Origin: Amia ocellicauda
Taxonomy: Eukaryota > Chordata > Actinopteri > Amiiformes > Amiidae
Assembly: GCF_036373705.1 (NCBI RefSeq)
Contig: NC_089866.1
Span: forward strand, 25,785,001-25,849,000
DNA length: 64,000 nucleotides
Reading direction: 5' to 3'
Shown: positions 48,171 through 60,500 of the stretch, in pieces
How the letters are laid out: each line of letters starts with the position of its first letter
How positions within the stretch are numbered: the stretch's first letter is position 1
Notes under the pieces: model-generated
Seen by the model: only the letters and a program-made list of their open reading frames with translations
Told to the model about the DNA's origin: nothing
Databases searched by the model: none
Made by a program: the position numbers and the translations under genes

Positions 48171-48173
<3 letters not shown>
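47447..48173 (+). mobile_element. LTR with TATA box and polyadenylation signal
   Basis: Begins TGTAGCAGTG after a polypurine tract and ends CCCGTTACA (TG...CA). A TATAAAA lies at 47584-47590 and AATAAA at 48057-48062, defining U3, R and U5 regions. The transcribed part contains a 7-base tandem array (47664-47742). Confidence 0.8.
47664..47742. repeat. (GCGAGAG)n tandem array inside the LTR
   Basis: About eleven near-perfect 7-base units shortly downstream of the LTR TATA box, so it would be in the 5' leader of any transcript. Confidence 0.92.

Positions 48174-48226
<53 letters not shown>
48174..48226. repeat. (TA)n microsatellite next to LTR
   Basis: Pure TA run of about 53 bases directly after the LTR end. 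Confidence 0.9.
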
Positions 48227-48229
<3 letters not shown>

Positions 48230-49003
48230 CCATATATATAATTATTTTAACTCCACCCCCCAACTATAGTTAGGTACTGTAATATTTTCCCCATACATAT
48301 TTTTGTATATTGGTACAACTAGTAATTTACATACCATTGTCCATAGTTTATCACTGCAATTACAATGGCAAAAAGTGCCAGAAATACACGTGGAGTTAAA
48401 TTAAAACTACTAGTTAGTTTTAAAACTGCCACAATAGATTACCTTGTTGTGGGCCTATATCTATTGATTTGGACTCAGTTTTAATCTAAGCACTAAGTTT
48501 ATTAAGATATACCTCACAGGTTAAACCTATACTTCCCTCAGAATTATAATGATAAGCTAATATGGTACTTTGCCTTTCATGCGATTAGTAATCTACTGTC
48601 AAGGTATTTGACATATTTCAGAGAAAGTGCACAGTCCAATGGTATTATAGTGTGTAATATGCAAAGTACAGTCACCCTAGTCTAATGTAGTCCTACTCAA
48701 TTATTTCAATTTATTACAGATTAAGATATAGCAAGTGGTACATTTCACCCGCTATTCTGGCACAGTCAATAAATTATCTGTATAAACATGCAATTTAAGA
48801 ATGTATTTTCTTTTTAAATTAAATTTCATTAGCTTCTTTTCTCTCTCTAATGATCAGAGCATTGTGTAGCTAATGTGTAACACAGCTTGCCAGGAGCTCT
48901 TATTAAAAAGTTATTTCCCCACTCGGCTGCTCACAAACGGCCCGTGATCACTGGGCCATGAAGGATGTGGCCTGTAGGTCTGATGAAATAACAATGTTTA
49001 TAC
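48227..49003. other. Gene-free AT-rich DNA
   Basis: No ORF, repeat family or regulatory element recognised. Confidence 0.65.
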
Positions 49004-49127
49004 GGTGGCGTTCGTGCAGTGCAGATTTCCGCAATTCTGTGCAGGTCTGCGCTGCTCCACCAATGGAATCGGTGGGATTCTGTAGATCTGTGCAGAACTG
49101 AGGAAATCTGCAGTACAAGAACTCGAC
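49004..49127. mobile_element. CpG-rich palindromic element, copy C (CpG-decayed)
   Basis: GGTGGCGTTCGTGCAGTGCA at the left and CAGTACAAGAACTCGACT at the right, with the shared core CCACCAATGGAATCGGTGGG, which is the reverse complement of that in copy A. Many CG have become TG or CA, as expected after methylation. Confidence 0.75.
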
Positions 49128-51014
49128 TTTTATCTCAATCGCTTGTGTCACTGGCGCAGTTGTCAATACGTCAGGCTGCAGGCCTATAATGTTACCATTA
49201 AAGTTTACAAGTCAGGGTAACACTTTCAAATAAATTGGTGTGATTAATAAATGAATACCAGAGGAATTAAAATGAATTCATAAATTAATACCAAAGGATT
49301 AAAACATCAATACCCCATTGACAGCATTTGCGTGCTGATGTTGACCACATGAACCCTAACCCTAGTCCTAACCCTGTTATACAAGTGATTAACATCAGAA
49401 CTCAGATGAAGTGCACAACATATACAGGTGTTAATCCTTTGCTATTCCTATATTAATTCATGAGGAATCACACCATCTTATTTTAAAATGTGACCAAAGA
49501 ATCTTGATTCTCTTTTTTTGTGTAACCATTTTTCATTCCTCCTTCAGTTTCATTTTGTGTGTGCGTGTGTGCTAAAGGCGTTTTTTTCCTCATCAGAGTA
49601 ATTGGGATTCTGCAGAAGTCGGAAGCTAGGGAGTACTGTGCGGTTGTTGAGTAACATTTTAATTCTGTTGTGGGGGAGGCAGGCCCGTAATTAAATCCAC
49701 AAACTTTCTATTAGGCAGCTCCCTTGAGCGATATCAGGCTGCAATAGCAGGAGCCGGGGAGACACGGAGCTGATGAATCGAATTAATCTCCCAGTCAGTT
49801 GATGGATGGGGGTAGGGGTGAGGGTGGGGGTGGAGGCTGTGAAAATGGGGACATTGTTAATCTGTCACTTTGATCAGCGCATCCCTGGATTGATCTGCGC
49901 CTCCTACTGAAGACCACAAGTGAAAGAACACCCCCCCCAACACACACACACACACACACACTCACACTACACACCCTGTCTAGAAGGTCAGATGTGATCA
50001 ATACCGTTACTACTTCTGTCAAGAGATCGTTGAATTGTGTTAAAATAACATCCCACTTAAATATTCCCTAATATTATTTTTTTTAAGATTAGTTTGCAGC
50101 CCTTCCTCTTGGTGTTATGTTCTTCAGTCCATCTTCAAAGTGGCCACAGGCATGAGAGAGTGTGGCCCTTCCGAAAATTGGCCCCTTCAGTAGCCCCAAA
50201 GTAGTCTTCTTTGCTAATAATTTCTGTATCTCAGAGGTGTTTTTATAATGATACTACAGCAGGATTTCTGGTTAGAACCCAAACCACATCCCTCTTCTTC
50301 AGGACAGAACGATTTCCATATCGCACAGGCACTCTGGTTGAAGTATATTGAAAAGGCCAACATCAGCACTTACTGTGAATAAAGGCACACAGTGGTGTAC
50401 TGCACAGAGAGGAGTCTACTTCTGTGAACAGAACTCTGAATAACGTCTACAACACTGCTTTCAGTAATTTTCAGAAGGATGCTTCGAATTTGCTGATATG
50501 CTGCTAAGCAGGATGCTGGGCTTACCTGGGTGGTCTTGTCTAAAGTAGTGGAAATTAGGAATACGCCTGAAAATAGGAGGCACAGGTCTTCACGCAAAGA
50601 GTTGTAGTTGTCTGGAACAAGCTACCCGGCCATGTTCATTGAAGCAGCTTCTGTAGGTACCATCAAGAGAGGTCTGGATACCTTTCTCATTGCATTTGAA
50701 AAGCAAACACAATGTGCTCTCATTTGGAAGCATTCATAGAGGTTATGCACTCTAAATTTAAAACAGTGCTTTTTCGTTCTTTCTAACAGCTAGTAATCAT
50801 ATGGCACGGACTAATGTAAATAGAAATGTTGGAATAGAAACTGATTTAAACATATAGAAATCTCAAAGGGCCAATGCAAATTCTTTGGTTGTGTACCATG
50901 TAATTACAGTGGCTCCAATAAGTTCTTGCTACACTTGGATGCAACTGGTGGAAATCTAGATGTCCCTAGAGGGAGAGGACATAGCAAAACACACACACAC
51001 ACACACACACACAC

Positions 51015-51051
<37 letters not shown>

Positions 51052-52985
51052 CGCCTCTTGTTGCTTTATGAAAATTTATTTTGAATTCTGAAATGTGTTA
51101 TGTTTTTCTTTTTCTTTTTAATTATGATTATCCCCTCACTGGGATACCAGTCATGTGATCATTATACATTTGGCAATGAACCCCCCTCAAGTTCAAACAG
51201 GTCTCCACGCTCTCATATTTCAGTTCAGAGGCCCTCGACGCTGTGTTCCATTTAAAACAGGCAATTTATAGGGGCTTTGGCTTCGGGCGGCATTTCTCAA
51301 CGACAAGCCAGTACACAAGGAGCTCTTTCTGTGTGGGCTTTTGTACCAGTAATCAGCATGAAAGTTCCCAGACTCTCAGTGTGTACTGTCAGGTAGTCTT
51401 GAAAGTGTAAGACACCAGGTTTCCCATAAGAAAATTATTATTGTTGTTGTTGTTTGTTGTTGTTATTATTGGAAATAGCAGAACAAATTATAAACGTGTC
51501 CCAGTTCTTAATAAAGGAACAAAAAAAAACTAATTTCGAAATGGCGCCACAATTTTTCTGCCGACTGTAGTACAGTTTTGAAGTGGCTTGCAAATCCCCT
51601 GCTTGGTTCCTCGCTCAACTAGTGTAATTTTCCAGAGAAAATGATGGATGGGCCGATGTCAGACTCTGTTTATTATAATTCAGACAATCAATTACTCTCT
51701 CTCTTGCTCTCTGTCTCCCTCCCTCCCTCCCCTCTCTCTATCTCTCTCGAAGGTGCCTGCTTGTCCTACAGGAAAATCTCAGGTTCACATTAACCAGGCT
51801 TAATTTTTCCGTCTTTTTTCCTCCCCCTTTGCTATGAGAGATCATTGCAAAAAAGAGCTCTGTCTTTCTGTGATCCTGCCACACTAGGGTGAATGTTTCT
51901 TCTCCCAGTTCAGCTGCCTGAGTTAATTCCCTGTGAGCCCCATTTTCCATTGTCCTTGTGTCAATCAAGATCTCAGCTGAGTTCAATTCACAAAGAAGGA
52001 TAGGAGCAGCACCATCATATAGCGCAGTATGTATAGCCAAACAGCCTGGGAAAATATGGGAAAATAAACTGGCTTATACACAGTATTTTATGTACGCTAT
52101 GCCATTATTCCATATCCTGTTGGTTTTTAACCCTTCACAGTTTTCAAAATTGAGGAATATCATAAACAAAGTGCCTGCTATGGCAACACTGTACATAGTA
52201 CTGATATAACTATTATTACATTTCTGTCTGCATTAACAGAATTCTGCACTGTATTTTGTGCTTCATTTAAGACTTTAATATATTTTAATTTATATAAGCT
52301 GTACGTTTCACGGGCTGAGAACCGAATAACAAAAACAATGTCAACAAAGTCCCAATTTCAGCCACAGATATTGAGAAGGGCAAAAACCAAAATGGCCCAG
52401 TTTAACATGCAGTCTATGCATCCTTCGCTTGTGTTAGGTAACCTTGCAGGAATGTAGGCTTCTTAAGAGAAAAATGTAATAAGGCTTGCTGAAGGACATT
52501 CATTCGAGTTAATAAAAGAAGGAAATTGTTAAGAGTTTAGATTGGGTTTGCTCCAGACAAATGGAACATAACTTTCTTCCTTTTTCTTCTACACAACTTT
52601 GCCAGCAGAAGGCATGGTAGCTGGACATCTGCCAAAGGGAGAGCCCAACCACAGTGTTTTCCATTTTCCTGAAGCAGGGCTACTCAGAGGAAGGCCCTCT
52701 CTGTACTACACAGAATAATATTTGGATAATCTGCTCACATTGTTGGGGTGCAGCTCATTCAATAGACTTTTATGCTTCCTCAGGTCTGGTTGCATGAGAT
52801 CACATCCATGTTTAGACCCATATGGAGCAAGAGTAGTCGTCACCAGCTTCATCTCATTGGAGGCTAATTTGCTAATTTGATTGAAGGTTACTTAGGACAG
52901 TTCATACCATGGACTTTCAGAAGCTGTAATAAGGGCTGGGTGTGTGTGATTGTGTGTGTAATTATATTAACATTTGTGTGTGTGT
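49128..52985. other. Gene-free DNA upstream of MED13L, part 1
   Basis: No coding signal. (CA)n runs at about 49940-49961 and 50989-51049, CT-rich tract near 51695-51750. Several stretches with balanced composition and homeodomain-like TAATTA motifs (for example 49590-49800 and 51540-51690) could be conserved non-coding elements, which cannot be shown without comparison. Confidence 0.5.
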
Positions 52986-52994
52986 GTGTATATA

Positions 52995-53827
52995 TAGACG
53001 GGTGATGAAAAACCTGAATAAATGAGTGGAGGAACATAATGAAAGCAGATTCCTCCAAAGAGGTGTACTGCATGATACAATTAAGCAGTTAACATTCTAT
53101 CATGCTCTGTGGCATGTATAAAAATGCTGAGCAGGCCCTGTTGACCTTGATTTTGGATCAAGATGGCAAGAATAAATGATCTAAGTGACTTTGAAAGAGG
53201 GTCATTATTGGGGCACAAATGGCAGGAGCTTCAGTCACAAAGACAGCTAGTAAAACTGGCTAGTGTTCTCGACAAGTGGGCGAGTGCATGTGTGGCGTAT
53301 GGTACAGGCCTGACTGCTTGAACAGTGAGGGGGTCCGGAGGCTCTGTTATGCTTTGGGGGTTATTTTCCTGGCATGGCTTGAGTCCACTTGTCCCCTTAG
53401 AGGGAAGGGTCACTGCAAATCATTACAAAGTTATTCTGAGTGATCACCTTTATCCTATGGTGACACATTTCTATCCTGATGAGAGTGGTCTCTTCCAGAA
53501 TGACAATGCCCCCATCCACAGGGCACGAGGGTCACTGAATGGTTTGATGAGTATGAAAATGATGTGAATCATATGCTATGGCCTTCGCAGTCACCAGATC
53601 TCAACCCAATTGAACACCTATGGGAGATTTTGGACCGACGTGTTAGACAGCGCTCTCCACCACCATCATCAAAACCCTAAATGAGGGAATATTTTTTGGA
53701 AGAATGGTGTTCATCCCTCCAGTAGAGTTCCAGACTCGTAGAATCTGTGCCAAGAGCACTGAAGCTGTTCTGGCGGCTTGTGGTGGCCCAACACCTAACT
53801 GAGACACTTATGTTGTTTTTTCCTTCA

Positions 53828-53830
<3 letters not shown>
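52995..53830 (+). mobile_element. Degenerate Tc1-like transposon (GACGGGTGATGAAAAACC end)
   Basis: Starts near 52995 with GGGTGATGAAAAACC. A start-like MARINDLSDFERGSLLGHKW-type region is decayed near 53164, and the DDE core is readable at 53325-53567 ([23 protein letters not shown]) and about 53585-53640 ([14 protein letters not shown]). Frameshifts separate the parts. The right end merges into a TA run. Confidence 0.8.

Positions 53831-53906
<76 letters not shown>
53830..53906. repeat. (TA)n microsatellite, then short (CA)n
   Basis: About 75 bases of pure TA, directly after the Tc1 relic. Confidence 0.92.
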
Positions 53907-53914
<8 letters not shown>

Positions 53915-56900
53915 ATACACAAACACACAAATATAAATTAAAGCCACAAAAAATATGTACAAAAACTAGAAACATCAATATTTTGCACAAGCTGCAGCGA
54001 ATAGCACCAAATCACAGTGAATAACAGTGAATATTCATTAGTAAAATCTAGTTACTTAATTTTAAATACAATAAGTGTGAAGTGACATAAATAGGGAAAG
54101 TAGAAAGAAAGCAGAAACAGAGAAAAATCCAGATGGATTCTGTCTCGTTCTTTGTTTAGTGGGATCGATAACTGGCTAATCCGTTTTTTACACCTGATTC
54201 ATATCTTTCCATTTTCTGCTTGCATTGAAAACACAGGAGAAAGTGCCAGAACATTAACCTTGCCAACAACAGAGGGCGCCAGAAACACTCTGCAGCCCTT
54301 TCAACGTAACAACAGTACTCAATCATAGCAGACCAGGCTGTCTCTTATGAGAGTTATCCCCCTGAAGCCTGCTTACTGAACGAACATGTCCCAGCACTCA
54401 GGGACAGTTTGTAAAGAAACCCACTAGAACAAACTACAAGAATGTGACTGAAGGAGTGATTCGTCCTTGAAATATTTGATTATTTAGACTAGTGTTTGCG
54501 CTTTTCACAATTACCAATATGTGATCTGCTGCAGTTTCATCTGAGACTATAATTTGCCAAGCCACCAGCTTCAGTCAAATGAGATTGTAAAATAGTGAGG
54601 TGGGGAAGTAAATTAGTGATGCACAGTGGATTAGGCAGGACTAAACACCTGCAGCCTGCGCTCCTCTTAATTAATTCCTCACTTTATTATTATTGCAATG
54701 CACTACATATACACAATATTTCAAGGTTAAATAACATCACTATCCAAATCCACACATGACAGTGAGTAACAGTAGAATTACATTGCAGAAGAGAAGTTTA
54801 GAGTGGGTGTAATCTTAGCAGATGCATCTTAAGGAGGTGTCCAAAGCTGAGAGGGGAGTAAGAGAGGGGGAGGGCATGACTAATTGACCTGTGGAAGAGG
54901 AATGGAGAGGACAAGAGCCTGGAGATAGGAAGGAGCAGTGAAGAGAGAGGTGGCCCAGAACTAGGGCCTAGAATTTAATATATGTAACAATAGGCGGCCA
55001 TTGCAATAAGGGGCCAAGGGTACACTGGTGGAAACTGAAGCATTGTAGTTGCCCAGTCTTGACAGGTCAACCCATAGACCACAGTTGTTTATAGCCACAG
55101 TAAAACTGTTAAAACTGTATGAATCCTATGCTACATTTCCCAAGGTACACTTGCATTAGGGAAAGGTCTGGACTGAAATCTGAGTAGAGTAAAAGAGGCA
55201 TTGTGAACATTTTGAAATGGCAAAGGTGTGCCGGGGAAGATCGATATTGAGAGTAAGATGGAGAGAGATCAAGGTGCTGCCAGGTTTTTGATGGAGGAGG
55301 AGGCGAGGGAAAGCATGATGGAATCAGGAGGAATGGAGATTTTAAAAAAAAGGTCAGTTGAGGGAGAGGAGAAGGTAAGTAGAGGAAGTCAGGGTTTAAG
55401 ACGTTCAAATCACTTTCAGCCCAGTGACAGATACAAATAGTTTAGTTTCTTGGCTTTTTAGATTAAAAGCGCTATCTTACATCTGGATCCTAGATCTCCT
55501 TTTAATGTGTTCACTGATCACATTATCCAAAAAAAAAAAAAAAAAAACAGGGCAGCAGATGGGCAGAATAAGATATAAACCCTTTGCCATATGATCAAGT
55601 TATTAAAGGGACTTTTGCAGAAGTGCAAGTGCCGAGTCATTAACAGATGTCAAAAAGCCAACATAATAAGAATAATCCTCACGTTCAATTTAACCCAACT
55701 GTTAAAACCTGCTCAAATAAGAAATGTCTGGATCCACCTTAAAATATGTAATCATTTAGCAGTTTTGTTTGTGTGTGTTTTTTTCTCTGTCCAGCAACAG
55801 CAAAGTATTTTAATAAGCAATTGTTCGTAGATGGTACTAATTGAATCAGAAGAGTTAACATCTGAGTGGCTAGAAAGCACACACTAGAATAGGAGGCAAT
55901 TATGACAGGAAATGACAAACTACTGTTTTTCTTCAGGGAGGAAACAGAAAACCACTACAAGGTTCTGTGTTAGAATATAAAGCCATCACAGAGATATAAT
56001 ACACAGCCGTATCTGGTAGCTGGACCGGTTACTGGGACTCTGTCTAGTTTGGTATCCTCAGTGGGGGGTAGACCTTGAGACACACTGTATACTTCCTTCA
56101 GTGACCGTAGATCTAACCCGCTTATTGAAATTGTAGTGTGAAAGCAGAGCTTGACACTGTGTCGTAACCTGGGTAGCAGAGGATTCTAGTGTGAGAGGGG
56201 CTTCATAAGATGGTCCTGGTGTCTTGATTAGTATAAAGGAAAACAGTTTCACATTTCTGTTTGTCAGCTACTCAGCTGAGTTACTAACTTGGATACAGTG
56301 AGTGATGGCTCATCATATATGATTTCACTTTTCTTTTGTTTGTTTGTTTTCAAGGCCTGTACAATTCCAAAGGTGAAATCCCTCCTCTCAAAATTCAACC
56401 TCACTTTGCAGGTTTGCTTATTTCCCTGGCAGCCAGCCAAACAATCAAGACAGATGAGTTTTTTGCAGAGTAAATCCTCCACATATCTCGAAGGAAGAAA
56501 TCCCTCTTTCACCACAGAAGCTGTGATCAGTGGGAAATGAATGAAAAGTGTATATCAGGTTTGGTGTTCCTCCGTTAGTACAAACCAGTGAGCGAAGGGC
56601 AAATGAACAAACACACCATAACCCTGCAAAGGCCTGGTGAAGATGAAATAATGCTGTGAGCCAGTCTTTAAAATCCGCTGTGTTACCACACTGTGTGCAC
56701 TTTGACTGACCTGTTTCTAAAATAGAAATGGATTGTCATGTTCACTGTTCGCGCAGTGTATTAATTCACAGTCCCCGTAGATATACCCTAAAGCTGATCC
56801 AGTTTGTGTCCACCTGTTAAGACACCTGTCTAGTTAAAAATAGAGCAGTGCACAAAAAAACAAGAGAGAGTGAGACTCTGTGTGCCTGAGATAGTAACAG

Positions 56901-58030
56901 AGCAGAGCTGTCTGGGCTATATTTGGCTGGCATGTTTCAATTTTAGGACAACAGCCAGCATTACACAGTTGGCCCCTTCAGACACCTTTCTCTTTATATT
57001 TCTGTTTAAGTAGAAGCAGATATCTTTACCTTATCTAAGGTCATTTCCCACTCACCCATCATTTCCACAATTTGCTTCAAAGTCCCTAGCCTATGTCTCT
57101 AGTTACAATTTAATATTTGGTTGATTTGTCTCACTTTATGCTGTGTTTGTGTGGGCTTGTGCTGTACTGGTAATGCCATTGTCAGGGGAGAATGTAGTTC
57201 ATTTTCCAAAGTTTATACCAAACCCGAAACATGAAAGGTTTAACAGCCCCAAAGGACCGTTCTGAATAGTGTACAAGGTGTGCGTTAGCGGTCTTGCCTA
57301 CTAGTTTTTATATTTAAATACAATTATTTTTCACCAGAATGAATGCTGAATTTACAATATGAATGTGTTAATAGTCAGTATTGATATCCTCCTAGTGTTA
57401 AGCTCCTCCTAGTGTTGAAGAATCTCCACGACTGACAAAATCTTGAAGACAAGCAAATTCTTATCTGGTTAGGGTGTCGATGAGAATCAGGTCAATTAAT
57501 GTCAATTCAAGGCTCAATTTGTGTCACATTAAAAATGAACAGAAAATCCCACATAGCTTCAGTTGAAACAACTCTTTAATTAAATGAATTTCTAATTAAA
57601 GAAAGTGCACTATTTTGTTTTTTAAAGACATCTGTGAGTTCCAGAAGAGACTATACCTAACCCATATGTTAGTGAGGTTGTACTGTGTTTAGTAGGGAGT
57701 TTTGAAGTATAAAGTCAGTCACTGTGAGAGATTGTTTCATATTGCTTTCAGATTGTTGCAGTGTTGTACTGTTGATTATTTTTACTCAGGTGCCAGTGGG
57801 TCAGCAGTGTAAATGCTGACAACAGCCAGTGCAGTAACAGAACGGTAGCTGGTTTCTGAAATAGGTAGGTATTAAACAGACAAGACTTGTGACTGTAAGC
57901 CTTAGTAAATATCCACCCACAGTAAAAGTCATGTCATGTTTGGGCACAAGGTGTACTGTTACCACTGCTGGGAACATCCTATGGGGAAAACAAAACATTA
58001 TGGAAAGTGATATGTAGTTTGTGCAAAACG
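53907..58030. other. Gene-free DNA upstream of MED13L, part 2
   Basis: No coding signal or recognisable mobile element. An A-run lies at about 55530-55547. The stretch 54480-54690 has a conserved-element look (TTAATTAATT and several E-boxes), but this is impression only. Confidence 0.5.
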
Positions 58031-58032
58031 TA

Positions 58033-59233
58033 CACTCACCTAAAGGATTATTAGGAACACCTGTTCAATTTCTCATTAATGCAATTATCTAACCAACCAA
58101 TCACATGGCAGTTGCTTCAATGCATTTAGGGGTGTGGTCCTGGTCAAGACAATCTCCTGAACTCCAAACTGAATGTCTGAATGGGAAAGAAAGGTGATTT
58201 AAGCCATTTTGAGCGTGGCATGGTTGTTGGTGCCAGACGGTCCGGTCTGAGTATTTCACAATCTGCTCAGTTACTGGGATTTTCACGCACAACCATTTCT
58301 AGGGTTTACAAAGAATGGTGTGAAAAGGGAAAAACATCCAGTATGCGGCAGTCCTGTGGGTCGAAAATGCCTTGTTGATGCTAGAGGTCAGAGGAGAATG
58401 GGCCGACTGATTCAAGCTGATAGAAGAGCAACTTTGACTGAAATAACCACTCGTTACAACCGAGGTATGCAGCAAAGCATTTGTGAAGCCACAACACATA
58501 CAACCTTGAGGCGGATGGGCTACAACAGCAGAAGACCCCACCGGGTACCACTCATCTCCACTACAAATAGGAAAAAGAGGCTACAATATGCACAAGCTCA
58601 CCAAAATTGGACAGTTGAAGACTGGAAAAATGTTGCCTGGTCTGATGAGTCTCGATTTCTGTTGAGACATTCAGATGGTAGAGTCAGAATTTGGCGTAAA
58701 CAGAATGAGAACATGGATCCATCATGCCTTGTTACCACTGTGCAGGCTGGTGGTGGTGGTGTAATGGTGTGGGGGATGTTTTCTTGGCACACTTTAGGCC
58801 CCTTAGTGCCAATTGGGCATCGTTTAAATGCCACGGCCTACCTGAGCATTGTTTCTGACCATGTCCATCCCTTTATGACCACCATGTACCCATCCTCTGA
58901 TGGCTACTTCCAGCAGGATAATGCACCATGTCACAAAGGTTAAATCATTTCAAATTGGTTTCTTGAACATGACAATGAGTTCACTGTACTAAACTGGCCC
59001 CCACAGTCACCAGATCTCAACCCAATAGAGCATCTTTGGGATGTGGTGGAACGGGAGCCCACAAATCTCCATCAACTGCAAGATGCTATCCTATCAATAT
59101 GGGCCAACATTTCTAAAGAATGCTTTCAGCACCTTGTTGAATCAATGCCACGTAGAATTAAGGCAGTTCTGAAGGCGAAAGGGGGTCAAACACAGTATTA
59201 GTATGGTGTTCCTAATAATCCTTTAGGTGAGTG
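58033..59233 (+). mobile_element. Tc1/mariner transposon, complete ends, broken transposase
   Basis: Same CACTCACCTAAAGG family as 43494, with both ends intact and TA on each side (58031 and 59234). Confidence 0.95.
58181..59200 (+). pseudogene. Broken Tc1 transposase
   Basis: Against the 43642 copy: one extra base near 58362 shifts the frame, a TAA follows CHKG at about 58940, and about 24 bases are lost near 59057. The DDE D residues remain (WSDESRF, FQQDNAPCHK). Not functional. Confidence 0.9.
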
Positions 59234-59235
59234 TA

Positions 59236-60139
59236 TGTCAAGAAGTCCACTATAGTAAATGCACTTATTTGTATTGCCTTGGTCCAAAACGAATAAGTAG
59301 AATTTACTGAGAGCATTAAAACAACCAGCCATATATAACTATATGTTATATGGGCAAAAAATAAAAAAGTTCTGCAAACACTTCCTAAACTTACTAAAAC
59401 TAGAGGAGTGCCAGACTATTTTGGGTACACTTTTTTATTTTTATTTTGCTGTGTGTACATTACTGTAGTTTTAAATCATGTAAGCACTGTATGGTAAAGA
59501 CCTCCGTGGTAATTGTGGTAACCCCCCCCACCTCACAGGATCAAAAACAGCAAACACGACTGAAATAATACGATCTAATTCTGCATTCATGTTTTCATTT
59601 ACAAAGAACTTAAGACTGGGCATATGCATTCCCTACACCTCAACAGTACAACAGTACTTTAAAAAAGTATATCCTCAATAAAGGGGAGAATACAATATTT
59701 TGGTCATAGTAATGTCCTGCACACATACAACTCTATAGTAAACCTATTTCATTATGTAACTGTGAGTTGCCTTGAACAAAAGTGCTAGACTATTACTACT
59801 ACCACTACTAGGCTACTACTACTAATAATAATAATCGATTTTGAATATTGAATACAACTCAAAACTTTTGTTAAAACTACACTTGTCTATATATCCCGAA
59901 TTTGCCCCACATTATAATATCATTTCAAATATAAGCAAATCAAATGTAAAGATTTTAACACAACAAAAAACATCAACTTACGTTATTATTCTTATCAGGC
60001 TGTACATTTTAAATTTGAACAAAACAAAAATACCAATCTATATTATTATTATTTCAACAAAACCACCGACTCCTGTTAGTCACTTCACGTATGAGGTATC
60101 ATTACAAGTGTTTTCTTCTGCTTTGAACAGTGTGTAAAT
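59236..60139. other. Gene-free AT-rich DNA before the MED13L CpG region
   Basis: No ORF or repeat family recognised, apart from short TAA/TAC trinucleotide runs near 59790-59835. Confidence 0.6.
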
Positions 60140-60500
60140 AGCGCCTCTAGCGGCCGCGTGTTTGGCCTTTGTGCGAGCTTCAAAAAACAACCCTGTGTGT
60201 ATGTGCGCGTTGGCCACGATCACGTGATCCGTCCGGGGCCAATGACAGGGCGAGTCTGGCGCTGGCCGCCGCCATTACATCGCACTGTGTACTCGGCAGC
60301 GGGGCAGGCGGAGTGCGGGAGAGGCTGCGAGAGCAGTCATTGGTCAGTTCCGTGCAGATCTGCAATAAGCCCACCGATCCCATTAGTGGAGCGCGCAGAC
60401 CCGCGCAACTTTGCGCTACAAGACCGCGACCACTAGCTCGCGGTGAGAGTCACGCATCTACACAGACACGCACAGCTAGTCACTCACGACCGTAACACTG
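60140..60500 (+). promoter_or_regulatory. CpG-rich candidate distal promoter of MED13L
   Basis: CpG density rises sharply relative to both sides. The palindromic E-box GATCACGTGATC (60218-60229, a USF/TFE-type site) and a YY1-like GCCGCCATTA near 60268-60277 are present. It lies 2 kb before the MED13L ATG, so it may be a distal promoter or 5' UTR exon. Copy D of the palindromic element is inside. Confidence 0.5.
60340..60432. mobile_element. CpG-rich palindromic element, copy D
   Basis: Shares CCGTGCAGATCTGCA, CCCACCGATCCCATTAGTGG and TTGCGCTACAAGACCGCGAC with the other copies, but is shorter and retains more CpG than copy C. Confidence 0.65.

Larger units (their letters stand above)
45612..48173 (+). 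mobile_element. 5'-truncated LTR retrotransposon with acidic ORF
   Basis: The right end is a complete LTR (47447-48173) preceded by a purine-rich tract (GAGGGGGAGGC). Leftward lie non-coding sequence and a long acidic ORF. No reverse transcriptase, protease or integrase motif was found, and no 5' LTR is in the window because the left side is cut by a Tc1 element at about 45611. It may be Gypsy-like, judged only from the TGT...ACA ends. Confidence 0.7.

Noticed and set aside
48009-48273. Open frames with IYIYIY runs (also near 53747 and 42451)
   Set aside because: Translations of (TA)n microsatellites, not proteins.
49350-49376. CCCTAA-like telomeric motif
   Set aside because: Only about three imperfect units (ACCCTAACCCTAGTCCTAACCC); too short for an interstitial telomere array.
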